Below, piece after piece: positions 33,943 to 44,967 of a DNA stretch of 64,000 nucleotides. Position 1 is the stretch's first letter. The number at the start of each line of letters is the position of its first letter. The notes under the pieces are model-generated. The model was not told the DNA's origin and searched no databases. It worked only from the letters and a program-made list of their open reading frames with translations. Both the position numbers and the translations under genes were made by a program. The stretch is from Ephydatia muelleri (taxonomy: Eukaryota > Porifera > Demospongiae > Spongillida > Spongillidae), in contig JABACO010000036.1 in assembly GCA_013339895.1 (NCBI GenBank), positions 242,395-306,394 of the forward strand. The letters are read 5' to 3'.

Positions 33943-34830
33943 TCATCGGTAGAGACCAGCATAACTGGAGTGCAGTAGGGGCCTATCCAGAGAGGACATA
34001 AACGTTCTATGCCTCCAATCAGCTGGCAGATCTGAGACTTGGCACATCCTCCAAGGTGCTATGGATCGTTGGTGGCAAACAGTGCATGGTGAAAGAACCC
34101 CCACACAGTGGGTTATTATCTCGGCGATGCCTCTTCGAATGACGAGCGGCTGATGCGCTGAACGACGATGAGGAACTGCTGGATATGGAGTTGCCGTAGT
34201 TGTAGCCAACTTGTGCTGCTCGACCGCCTCGGATATATGCCATCGAAGGCACCCCGTCCCCGGCCGCTTGGAAGCGAGGTTGATCGCCGTATCGCGCAGC
34301 TCGAACAGCTCGGGCAGTTCTTCGTGGAAACCGCCTAGTGTCGAGGGAACAGGGATACAACCTTCTCTGACAGCAGCCAAGGGAGTCCTGCATGGCTTGT
34401 TGGAGCTCATGCATGCATGTAGCCACTGGAGGGGTGCGGGGACAGATGTTGGCAGGGTCAGCCAGGGTGAGCCCCTCCGCAGCCTGTGACAGAGGTCCGA
34501 TGGCACCTTCCAGCATTGAAACGGTGGCACACCTCCTTGCCAGCTGCATCGGACTTAACCATTGTGGGAGGAGTTGCTGCATGGCACCAGTACCTCCTGG
34601 AGGAGCAGGGGCGCTTTGACGAGGGAAGAGGCTGGTCTGCTGCCTGCATGGCTCGAAACGGAGGTTTAGTCACACATCACACCAGCAGGCCCTCCTTCAG
34701 GTTGTCCCAGCGTAGGGTCTGGTCTTTGGTGCATCTGAAGAGCTTGTCGTACTTCAGGGCAGCAACCGGACCAAAGGTGGAGAACAGCTGGCAGATGGTG
34801 GACTGATACTGGAGCATGGCTAGTTCTGTT
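33943..34830 (-). pseudogene. Retroelement Gag-like remnant with Cys/His motif
   Basis: Minus-strand pieces include a YDKLFRCTKDQTLRWD segment near 34740 and a VCHRFNAGRCHRTSVTGCGG motif near 34490-34560. The order (YDxxFR..W, then a CxRFNxxxC Cys/His motif, then a proline-rich tail) resembles Gag proteins of DIRS/Ngaro-type tyrosine recombinase retroelements. A TGA interrupts the frame near 34685 and other shifts follow. No recombinase or RT of that type is seen in the window, so the family is tentative. Confidence 0.4.
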
Positions 34831-34839
34831 GTACCTGGT

Positions 34840-35190
34840 AACACGAGTCCTACGTGTCCTGAAAGTGTGAAGCCTCGGATACGAGTGGTGCATGATGAGT
34901 CTACCTTTTATGCTAACTCTGACCATTGTTATATGGGGGGTGATGATGAAACCAACTCTCTTAAGCAGAAGTCACTAGAGCAATCAATCATGGTTTCCGA
35001 CTTCATAGATGGGTTGAACGGGTATTTGGAATTTCAAGGCAATATGGCAAGGTGTGCCCTTGAGTGCAAAAAGATAGTTACTTCAATAATGATTAGCTTA
35101 TGCAACAAGTTGAAAATGCACTCAATAGATTTGAAGCCCAATATGCATTTGCCCAGGGAGTATATGTTTTGTTACAGTGTACATGGTGTG
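34840..35190 (+). pseudogene. DDE transposase-type fragment (HDEST motif)
   Basis: The plus strand encodes IRVVHDESTFYANSDHCYMG, then KSLEQSIMVSDFIDGLNG, and in a shifted frame NDQLMQQVENALNRFE. This pattern (first acid in VHDE, then MVSDF) belongs to a DDE endonuclease family common in invertebrate and fungal genomes. The expected second-acid motif is lost where the sequence decays after 35170. It is a fragment with at least one frameshift. Confidence 0.55.
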
Positions 35191-35479
35191 ATGCAAAGCT
35201 CTTTATGGCTTACACATGGAATGTCAGTCAAAGAAACTTACAAAGCCTAAATTTGAGAAAAGCACATGATGTACAATTGCATAGCCATGAGGTCATTGAG
35301 TATTTTTTGATTTGAAGTGAGAGACAGGGAAAGCAACCCACTATGCTTAAGAGTTTGAACTGCTAGATACACTGTACAAGGTACCACACATCGTCATAGG
35401 GTATCTGTCTGAACCTCATACAAAACAGAGTCCGTGCGTCTAGCAGATGCAAAGCTGACACTAAAAAAGAAGCAGATTC

Positions 35480-35580
35480 TTTGAAGAGTACCCAGATGTG
35501 CTCAGGGGTATTGAATGTCTACCAGGGGAATATGACATTGAGATCAATAATTAAGTGCCAAGGTGAATTCCTCATTTGGT
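35480..35580 (+). pseudogene. Short Ty3/Gypsy pol fragment
   Basis: EEYPDVLRGIECLPGEYDIE resembles the linker just ahead of the reverse transcriptase in Gypsy elements (usual form YPDVF.G.G.LPGEY.I). A stop follows. It is unrelated in position and strand to the element at 1-3870. Confidence 0.45.
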
Positions 35581-35689
35581 AACAAGTTCATTAGTAACTG
35601 TGAAGCATTGGATTGTGAAGTGGGGACACGACGAATATCATCCGAATCTTACCATTGCCCTACACATGTATGTCAGCATTGTACTTGTG

Positions 35690-35860
35690 AAAAGTTTTTT
35701 CAATGCTTAAGCTTATTAAGACTTACTTATGGTCCACAATGACTGAGACAACTAATCTGGCTATGCTGGCCATCGAGAGAGAAATGGTTGAAATGATGAA
35801 CTACGAAGGCGAGAAAAGTGCTTCTGTGACACTGTATGTATGTAGCATGTAACTTAATTC
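35690..35860 (+). pseudogene. hAT transposase C-terminal (dimerisation) fragment
   Basis: FSMLKLIKTYLWSTMTETTN followed by LAMLAIEREM matches the end of the hAT dimerisation domain (KxIKxYLRSTMxxxRLxxLxxLxIE). The rest of the transposase is absent. Confidence 0.55.
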
Positions 35861-36600
35861 ATGCATCACACCTGACATGTACAGATGCAAGCTACAACAC
35901 CCACCCACACATGCAGGTAATGATGTAGGTAATGTGAAAAGTTTTTTCAATGCTTAAGCTTATTATTGATTTTTTTCAATGCTTAAGCTTATTATTGATA
36001 TTCCTTATACAGTTATTCCTTATACAGGGCGGGACAGACACATCACAGACACAACCATACACACTTGGGTTTGTTGGTTGAGGGCATGCAACTCTTAAAA
36101 TTGTTCCTATGTATGCACACTTGAACCTCTTCTGTCCCAAAAAGGGGAGGGGCCAAGGGCGTGTCACATGCACAAGCATGTCAGTCTTTCCTAGGAATTA
36201 GCTTTCGAGCCCGCAGGGCCTAGCTGTCTTTCACAGTAATGTACTGAGTCAACTCCTTATTCCTCAACGCAAGATAGCGACAGTTCAAGACTTCAACGGG
36301 CTGCGAAGTCGAAAGCTACTTCCTGGGAAAGACGTATGTGGGACTTCTTGGACTTTGAGATCTTGCTCAACGTTTGGAGGACTTAAACCAGGTCTGTGGC
36401 CGGAAAGTGGGTGGAGTAAAGTGAGTGTGAGTGTGTGTGTGTGTGTCTCCAGTACTATATCCTTCTATAGTACGTGTGTGTTCCAGTCATTGGAACTATG
36501 TATCGAGATGCTATCTGCATGAAGAGTGGTGCAGAAGGGAGGGGTAAAGAGAACAATATAAGTTCTTTATTCAATGAGCAATACTACTCAATTACTAGTG
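35861..36600. other. No gene recognised; short local repeats
   Basis: The string TTTTTTCAATGCTTAAGCTTA occurs at about 35696, 35943 and 35967. A GT-rich stretch lies at 36420-36445. The block 36185-36420 looks unique but has no coding signal that I recognise. Confidence 0.45.
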
Positions 36601-36611
36601 TGTAACAAGTT

Positions 36612-37262
<651 letters not shown>

Positions 37263-37800
37263 TTATAAACATTTCTAATTCATACGATATCAAACCTATT
37301 ACGGCAAACCTACAAATTTAATAACAAGTAATTTACAATTAAATGAAGATTTTAAAAATTGGATCAAGTTGGGCAACCAAAATTTACACGGCGCGACAGT
37401 GTACCGTATGCAGCCTTGTATATTGCACCCATACTAATCGATACTCGTCTGCACTCGACACGTGGGCAGTTTTTCATACGTCACGAATGCGGCGCCATGT
37501 ATACGTCTCAGAACGAACACTTCGCTTATACGTATGATATCGCGGTCTGCATATGGATTCAGTATATTCGTCATCACCTGTCTGCATACTTCAGATGAAC
37601 GCGTGCAGACTCTGTACACGTCATGTATTCGAATCGTTTCAAATCCATTTTCTGTTCTGCATACTTGAAGGCTAGTGCTTAAACCCTGAACCACGCCAGC
37701 AATAATACGGCAAATTTTAATCAAATTACAGCTGAAATACAACTTGGTCAAAAAATAAACAGGTATAGTTCCAAGCTGGCGATCAAAGTCTCCATCACAT
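37263..37800. other. No gene recognised
   Basis: AT-rich with no motif that I can name. Open frames on both strands look random. Confidence 0.45.
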
Positions 37801-37843
37801 TTTCCTGATGTAGTTAGAAGGGCACTCTCCGCCTAGCAGAGGC

Positions 37844-38210
37844 CTCTTGGAAGGCGAGCACAGCCTCTACTACTCTCGCGGCACTTGTCGACGGTTTCCT
37901 TACAAGCACACGCTAAAATATTACAGAGGTTATGCACAAAGAACTCAGCATTTACTTACTCTCTGACCGCGGTGGTAGCTAGCTTATGCTTTACAATGCC
38001 ATCGTCGTCATCCCCTTGGTTGGCCATGCAGCGAAACGTTTTCATTTGGCCGTAGTACACCCTGGCGTCGGCTCAAGAGCTGTGGTCAGAAAGGAAAGTC
38101 ATAGCATGCCTACTCTGTACCTGCGTTTCTTCTTTTGCCGGGGTTGGTCACTTCCACCATTTCGGTCTCGATGTACTCGCTTAAATATCTCCTGACCCTG
38201 AAGTTATTGG
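37844..38210 (-). CDS. Possible small spliced gene, unidentified
   Basis: On the minus strand an ATG near 38043 opens MKTFRCMANQGDDDDGIVKH and reaches a strong GTAAGT donor near 37963. An acceptor near 37916 allows in-phase joining to RVLVRKPSTSAARVVEAVLA, ending at a TAA near 37844. A further candidate exon (IETEMVEVTNPGKRR, ending near 38120) lies upstream but does not join cleanly. I do not recognise the product. Confidence 0.3.
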
Positions 38211-38399
38211 CACACGCACATAATCCACATGCACACATACAACGTACTATGCTCTTCACGTAATGGCATTCTATTGGCCGGCACTGTGCTTAAGAGAACA
38301 AACATGACGTAAGCATGTAAACCTTTGTGACAACTTGAAACGCCGCCTAACTGCATCTACTGAATCACACACTTGTCCTGGTTTGACATAAGCAACACC

Positions 38400-38740
38400 T
38401 ACAGTGTAAACACGCACAACTTACCAGGCCTAGACTGCTTAAGTCCGTTTGGTATGCCTTTATAACCTCCGCCTGTCACCCGCGTTGTCCGAAACTCTTT
38501 ATCTTGCACAGTTGCACCTCACTGATTCGTCAGCTATATAGTGATCAAAATCAACAATCCTAATTTCTCTGACGTTGGGAACAGCTCCATTAGTACTGTC
38601 TCCACAGATAGCCCAGTAGTCCAATTTTCCTTTCCTCCTATTTCGTTGGGAACTAAACCAAGTTGCCTATTTTTGTTTCCTTTGCTCGATCGTGCGTCGT
38701 CACCTCCACTAATGACCAACACGTGCAAAACTTAACTTAA
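38400..38740 (-). CDS. Possible coding exons, unidentified
   Basis: The minus strand encodes RIVDFDHYIADESVRCNCAR (about 38560-38500) and, in another frame, FRTTRVTGGGYKGIPNGLKQ (about 38490-38430) followed by a GTAAGT donor. The composition looks like protein, but the frames do not join and no domain is recognised. Confidence 0.25.
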
Positions 38741-39415
38741 CTAAACTTAAAACATGCGCAGATAATGATATAAAAATTAATTGCTCAAATAGGCTACACC
38801 CAGTCACAGATGTAGGTATCAGAAGTTTACAATGATTATAGGGATCCAATAACTTACCTGTGAGTACGCGACTCGGTCGAGGTAATTATAGTAGCCACAC
38901 TCATATGAATGCGTTTTCATGGGTGTGGTTAAAACGGCCTATATTCCTATTTATTGCGCACTATCGTAATTTACGGGCTAAACTGCTGCTCGCGATATGG
39001 GTGCGGTACGCACCCGATACTTAGCCCCAACAATACCCATCTGCACACTGCACTGGACATTGACATATCTAGGTACGAGTATGTCTATTGGTCCGCACAC
39101 GTGCATGTCTGGATATGTATCTGCATACCATGGCGTGGGCAAACTCTGCATATTACTGCATACGATACTATGTCACGCAGTGTAAAGAATGTACAACAAG
39201 CTCATTAGCCAGTGCCACCTGCTACATGTATTGTAGCGCAGTGCAATTGTGCAGCTGAACCCATTGTAATTGCAAGTGTGTGAAATAAAAACGGAGACAA
39301 TATCCTACACTTATCCCACAGGTTACAGGATGCGATGCTGGATACGTGCTATGAGTCTATGACGTAAACAGGGAACTTAACGGTTTGCACATTAAATGAT
39401 GAAGAAAACATATCA
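38741..39415. other. No gene recognised
   Basis: Non-repetitive to the eye, with no splice-bounded open segment that I trust. Confidence 0.4.
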
Positions 39416-39423
39416 ACTGACTT

Positions 39424-39743
39424 CAGTGGCGTAGCGTGAGTGTTGTGCGCCCGGGGACATAATGCACTACTGGCGCCCGCGGGGGGAGGGGGGGGGTCTG
39501 TCGGCTTCTGGCCCGGGGGGGGGGGGGGGGGGGGGTGCAGTCGGCTTCTGGCCCGGGGGGGGGGGGGTACCTAGCGGAAAAGAGGGAAGGGGAGGAGCCT
39601 TATATTATATGAACGGGTTTACAACTGCCCCCGGTATCTGCCCATGCGTTTGTGAGTTTAGTTGACGCGATTATTAATTCAACCCTGCGCCCGGGGACAT
39701 ATGTCCCCCCCCCCCCCCCCCCCCCCCCCTCGCTACACCACTG
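39424..39743. mobile_element. hAT-type MITE, 320 bp, with G-runs and C-runs
   Basis: The ends CAGTGGCGTAGCG (39424) and CGCTACACCACTG (to 39743) are inverted repeats with the CAGTGGCG start common in hAT elements. An 8-bp target duplication flanks them (ACTGACTT at 39416-39423 and ACTGGCTT at 39744-39751, one mismatch). Inside are G-runs of about 23 and 13 and a C-run of about 24. There is no ORF of its own. Confidence 0.85.
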
Positions 39744-39751
39744 ACTGGCTT

Positions 39752-40350
39752 ACGTGAAAGTGACGGTCAGTCATGAGTATCTTTCCAGAACTGCTAGAGT
39801 TGCCGTAAAAAGCACAGGTGTTTGAATATGGCTTCCGAACTTCCGTATTTATAGAAGCGGTTATCTATTTATGACGTCACCGTTAACAACATGTGCATGT
39901 AGAAAGGCATGCCTCCTGAGTTGACAAGACTGGAGGATGCCTCTGCCATTTAGGCTACTGGAGTAACGTTGCTATGGTGCAACACTGTAGCCGAGGGTAG
40001 CCTTCGGTTCCTCCTCGCAAAGATCAACGATTTAAAAACTGTAGCCTCAGGACTGAGTCCACATGGTGTAAGCTGGCCATATTGTGACCTTGGACCATAG
40101 CAACTCACAACCAGCTGGCTTTCTCATTCCGCATTGTTAAACACCTCCTGCTCTAGACCTGTCTGTCACATTATATCACCACTGAATCTTGGCCTTGCCT
40201 GACTTCTCTGACATACAGACAAACAATGGATGCAACAATTTAAATGTCTAAAGTATCTGGTGAGTTTTTAATTTTTGTGTCACAAATTTAAACTGATTAT
40301 ATACACCGATGTCCCACAGTCCCATGTACAATCATACTAAAACTAAAAAG
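39752..40350. other. No gene recognised
   Basis: No repeat or coding motif is recognised in this spacer. Confidence 0.4.
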
Positions 40351-40399
40351 CTTAGTGCAGCTCACTTGGAGGGAGGAGAAAAACACATTACATATACAT

Positions 40400-40597
40400 A
40401 TCAAGAGGCCCTTCACACCCACAACATTCATGGCAGTAGAAACATTTGGTGGATGGGAGTTAGAAAGCAAGCCACTTTTTGCCATTCTTGCAGACAGAAG
40501 ATCATGTCACACTAACCAGGCAAAACCATTTGCAGACAACCAGTTATATCAAAGACTGGTCATCAAATTGAAGAGGCAAAATGCCAATAAATTGTGA
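40400..40597 (+). pseudogene. Retroelement C-terminal scrap
   Basis: FMAVETFGGWELESKPLFAI resembles the VVETYGxWG end of the endonuclease-like domain seen at 30.8 kb, and the frame ends at TGA near 40595. The resemblance is short. Confidence 0.35.
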
Positions 40598-41480
40598 GTG
40601 GTTGTGTAAGTGCTTTTGTTAGAAATGTATTATTTATATATTGTATTCTTCTGATCTTGTGTAATAATTCTGATACAAATATCATTGAACAATAATAATT
40701 AAGTGCATTGTTACAAATGCCATAACTGGCCATATTTCAGTCTATATATTGTTCACTAGAAAGAATACAAAGCCCAATTTACTAAATGGAGATCAGACTT
40801 GAATACTGCCACATTTTTGGCAGTAATAACTGATTCCGAAAGTGAGTTCCCAAATTTGGGCTGACAAAAGAAATGTATATGGCTACAGGCTTGCACGCAG
40901 ATAGATATCTTCATTATCCCATCGTTAAACCCTCTTACTAAATATTGAAAGCGAAAGTGTTGTACAGTGCCGCTGGTCAGATCACAGAGGCAAGATGCAC
41001 CAAGCCACTAATCAAATGTTTAGAGACCAAGGTGATTATGTGCCCTCATGGTGGTTGAATTGTATGAGAAGAGGCCTCTGCTATTATCTAAGCTCAGTTC
41101 GAGTAGGAGAGAGGTCTGGGTTTTTGCTCACTGTCCCAGCACTCATTCATCTGCAGCATATACATCATAGCTTAACTCCTCGTTTTTATCGGAAGTGGGT
41201 GTGACAGCAAAGCAGCTGCCCTATTTACAAAGCACAAAGCTAATGAGGTAGATTGTGATGGAGTGGGAGCGAGCATGGGCGAAGGTGGCAATCAACTCAT
41301 TCTCTGAACTAGCCTCTAGACTGCTACAAGCTCATCAGGGCCACATTTGTGGAGCTTTGTGAACTGTAAGGAAGGCTTAACCTACATCTAGTAAGGGCAA
41401 ATGCAATTGCTATGTACCTAGGTCCATGTAGTTTTGTGTAAAAGTAGTATGAATACGATTATTCGATTTCCAATAATAAT
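40598..41480. other. Spacer with weak open frames
   Basis: An open frame at 40995-41204 has no recognised domain. The rest is AT-rich. Confidence 0.35.
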
Positions 41481-41489
41481 AATAATAAT

Positions 41490-41800
41490 AAAAGGTCTTG
41501 TCAAGAATATTCCAAGCCCAACATTTCCACATCTTGTTGGAGTCTTCCTCCCCTGCTAACAGAGCTCACCTCCTGTCAGTGGCAGCTCCTCATGCTTCCT
41601 CTTGGCTATTGGCGGTCCCTTCCCCTGGTTTGGGATTACACCTAGAGTCATATGAGTACCAGGTGGCCATTAGGTGGTGGCTGGGGTTGGATACTTCTGG
41701 TCCGTCCATGTGCCCATTTTGCCCCAATACTGCTCTTGATCCTCTTGGTTACCATGCTGTGACCTGCAGGAATGGGGGACAGATTTGGTCTTATGCCCTG
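41490..41800 (+). pseudogene. Retroelement fragment after the reverse transcriptase (zinc motif)
   Basis: SSWLLAVPSPGLGLHLESYE, then IRWWLGLDTSG, CPFCPN and HAVTCRNGG form the RT-to-zinc-motif connection (C-x2-C..H..C) of the same invertebrate retroelement family as 30824-31362 and 60200-61130. The frame stops shortly after the zinc motif. Confidence 0.7.
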
Positions 41801-41810
41801 ATGATCTAGG

Positions 41811-42484
41811 GGATGAGGTATAAGAGTTGGGCTGGTCCTGCATTCAATTAGCTGTGGAGACATATGTCGATTGGGGCAAGGAGACCCACAATACCTTCTC
41901 CAGGCTGGCAAACATTCAATTCAATTATTTCACCGCGCGTAACCGTTACCATAGAAACGACATTATATAATCATACATTTAACAAACTTTTATTAATCAA
42001 AAATGCATTGATCATTATGAATCGAGTGGTAATGTCCGTATAAGAATAAACGCTTCTTTTGGCAGCCATTTGAATATATCAAGTGTAGCCAGTCTTAACA
42101 CACCTGAGTACTTCGACTAATGTATAATGTGGTAAGTTATTGGACAGTTTCCTAGAAAAATGGTTAAATGGTTATATTACAAATGCTTGAATCGCTATAA
42201 GGTAAAAACTGCCCAAATTAGAATCGGTTGACTTAATTGGAACAGGGGTCTGAAGTAGTAGAAGATAAAAGATAGGGGTTTGAATCTCTTTGTTTGTTTG
42301 TGTACTGATACATACCTCATTCAAAAAAGAGTAAGGTTCAAACCCCTATGTCTAGTACTATGGACCTCCCATTCCTATTAAGCCATGCACCCCTATTATC
42401 ATTTTGGCAGTTTACCTTAATAACGGAAACGTAAATGTATTCATTTTACATTTGCATCCTTACTTTGTCGGGTGTCTTTGTCGG
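41811..42484. other. No gene recognised
   Basis: A loose internal inverted similarity is visible (AGATAGGGGTTTGAATCTCT near 42272 and AAGGTTCAAACCCCTATGTC near 42331). Nothing coding. Confidence 0.45.
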
Positions 42485-44957
42485 GTGTCCACGAAAGACG
42501 CAATGCTTTTGAGCGGGAATAACGTTTGGAACAAAATCTAATATTTAGAAACTAACAACATGATGTTACGCTTACATCATGTTATTAAAGATGCTTAATT
42601 AAATATGTACACAACAAATTAACAACTTACAAAAGTGAAACCATGTTTAAACACTCGTTTCGAAGCCAAAAACTAGCAACTAGCCCAATAAAGATCCTTG
42701 TGAAATCATAGATACTAGTAAATAGCCGTACCTGCGGGCTGCTTATCTCTCGCTTTTCGAAATGAACTAGCTGTATTACTACCTCTTCGTAAAAGAAAAC
42801 GTACTAGGTCATTCATACACGTGTTATGGACGAGATCGAGATTGGCGTTACGCAGTACAAAACCACAGTTGAGAATGTCTTCGATGCAAATGGTTGGTGA
42901 GTTAAAGGCACAAACGACTGGGTGCCTATTGGCATACAGTGTACGTACCGGGTACACGCACACATGGTGCAGTCCATGCAAACTATAGATCTTCCTGCTA
43001 GCTCTACATTAATAGCTAACTGGTATATGCTCGTAATTTGCGTAGCTGCATGCATGCATGCATGTATCAAGTGGGTTTGGGCACTGCATCAGACACTAGT
43101 AAGAGTGTACATTAAGTCAGAAATGGGATTACGATCAATTACATTCAAACCATGGCAAAGTATTACTTATTTAGGTTGTTGGTATGTGATGTGTGTGTTG
43201 GTTCAAAAGCCTTGAGTATCCCTGGATGATTAATATTGTATTTGTTCAAATAACTGCTGGAAGTGAGGTAGGTAGCTATGTGTGATGTGTGTGTTGTAAT
43301 AGCTCTTGGTGTGAATTTAAAATGTATTGCCCTGTCGATGCGAGAGTGTTATTTGGTAGCCTGAAGGTTTAATGGGGTTGCCAGTGTTGCATCAGTAATT
43401 ACGTGGTGGTTAGGGTAACCTCACTGGGTGAGTATTTAGCATTGGCAACCACAAATTTTATGAGTGAAGTTGTTGGCTCATTCTTCCATGACAAAGTGAC
43501 ATTCTCTTTAGTGACAAACTGGCATATAAGAAGATTGCTTCCATTGCATGAGAATAATACTTTTGAAACACGCAAATGACTAGTTTTTAAATACTAAGCT
43601 CTAACAGGAAACATGTGAATGTTTTTCAAATCTAGTCAACAGTTACACCTACCTATACAACACCAAATTTATTTATAAGAAACTGTATAAATTTGCATGA
43701 AACAACCAAATAAGAATTCACTGACACTTGAAGATCATCTCAACATTAATTTTTCATCTGAGAATTAGGTGGTATTATTTTTATAAGTCATGCCCAGTGT
43801 AAACGCAAAAGAGGCATCCTGATGTTGGTGAATCTGCTCAGTCTCTTTCTTAATGAACAACGTTGGTTTTAAAACTCATTAGACTTAGCACACACCACAG
43901 ACTTGAACACAAGTCACCATGACACACTAATACACATACATACCAGTTGAGAGCGATATCTACAGTTCCTATGACATTGAATACTGTTGAAAAGAATGCT
44001 CAAACAGTTCGGCACTTTTTTCACACACGCATCGGTAACTAAACAGCACACTAAGAACTCTTAGGCTTCACTATTAGTAGGAACTATAGGCTGTATACAC
44101 GCGGCTTCTCTAGTATTACGGGCATATACCAGTTATAGCTATTAATGTAGAGCTAGCTGGAAGGATCGATAGTTTGCTTGTGCATGGACTGCACCGCACC
44201 GTCTGTGCGTTTACCCCGTAAGTACACTGTATGCCAATAGGCACCCAGTCGTTCGTGACTTTAACTCACCAACCATTTGCATCGAAGACATTCTCAACTG
44301 TGGTTTTGTACTACCATAAGGCGAATCTCGATCTCGTCCACAACAATAAGCAAGAACGCTAATTGGTGCGCACCGCCTGTATGAATGACCTACGATCGGG
44401 AGTACGTTTCCTTTTATGAAGAGGTAGTTATACGGCTAGTTAATTTCTAAAAGCGGGAGATAAGCAGCCGCAGGTACGGCTATTTACTAGTATATATGAT
44501 TTCACAAGGATCTATTCGCTGAATAAACAATTAAAAATAATTTTAAGCAATTCGAGGGACGAATGTGGGGTGGGGCTCAGTGGCAAGTAATAATGCGCAA
44601 GTTTTAGGGGTGGAGCTAATACAGTGCATCAATGGTTGCGTCACTAGTCTTGGAACGGGACCTGCGTATGCAATGAATTATAACTAGTGCGCATGCGCAA
44701 CCGAGGTGAAATAATATTGCATCTTACTTTCAGTTACAAACTATGATACTTTTGAATCGGGTGTCTTAACATGGTTTCACATTTTAAGTTGTTAATTTGT
44801 GTGTTCATTAAAGTAAATTAAGCATCGTTTATAACTTGTAAATAAATAAAATGATGCAAATACATTTGCCTAACCTCAAGTTGTTAGTTTCTAAATAATG
44901 GATTTTTGTCATACTCCTATCAAAAGTTATTCTCGTTCAGCGGTCTATCATGGACAC
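42485..44957. mobile_element. Long inverted-repeat element, about 2.5 kb, non-coding
   Basis: The arms are inverted: 42500-43060 pairs with 44110-44920. Landmarks are TTAGAAACTAACAACATGAT against its partner near 44880, the GCTTATCTCTCGCTTTTCG block against 44455, the CAAATGGTTGGTGAGTTAAA block against 44265, and TAGCTCTACATTAATAGCTA against 44140. Ends near GTGTCCA..TGGACAC suggest limits of 42485 and 44957. The right arm carries an extra 240 bp (44520-44765) that is itself a dispersed repeat. The centre, 43060-44110, has no gene. Confidence 0.8.
44640..44750 (-). repeat. Dispersed repeat inserted in the right arm (partner at 56465-56560)
   Basis: Complement of a block at 56465-56560. Shared words include CTGAAAGTAAGATGCAA, ATTTCACCTCGGTTGCGCAT and TCCCGTTCC. 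Confidence 0.75.
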
Positions 44958-44967
44958 TTAGTATATT

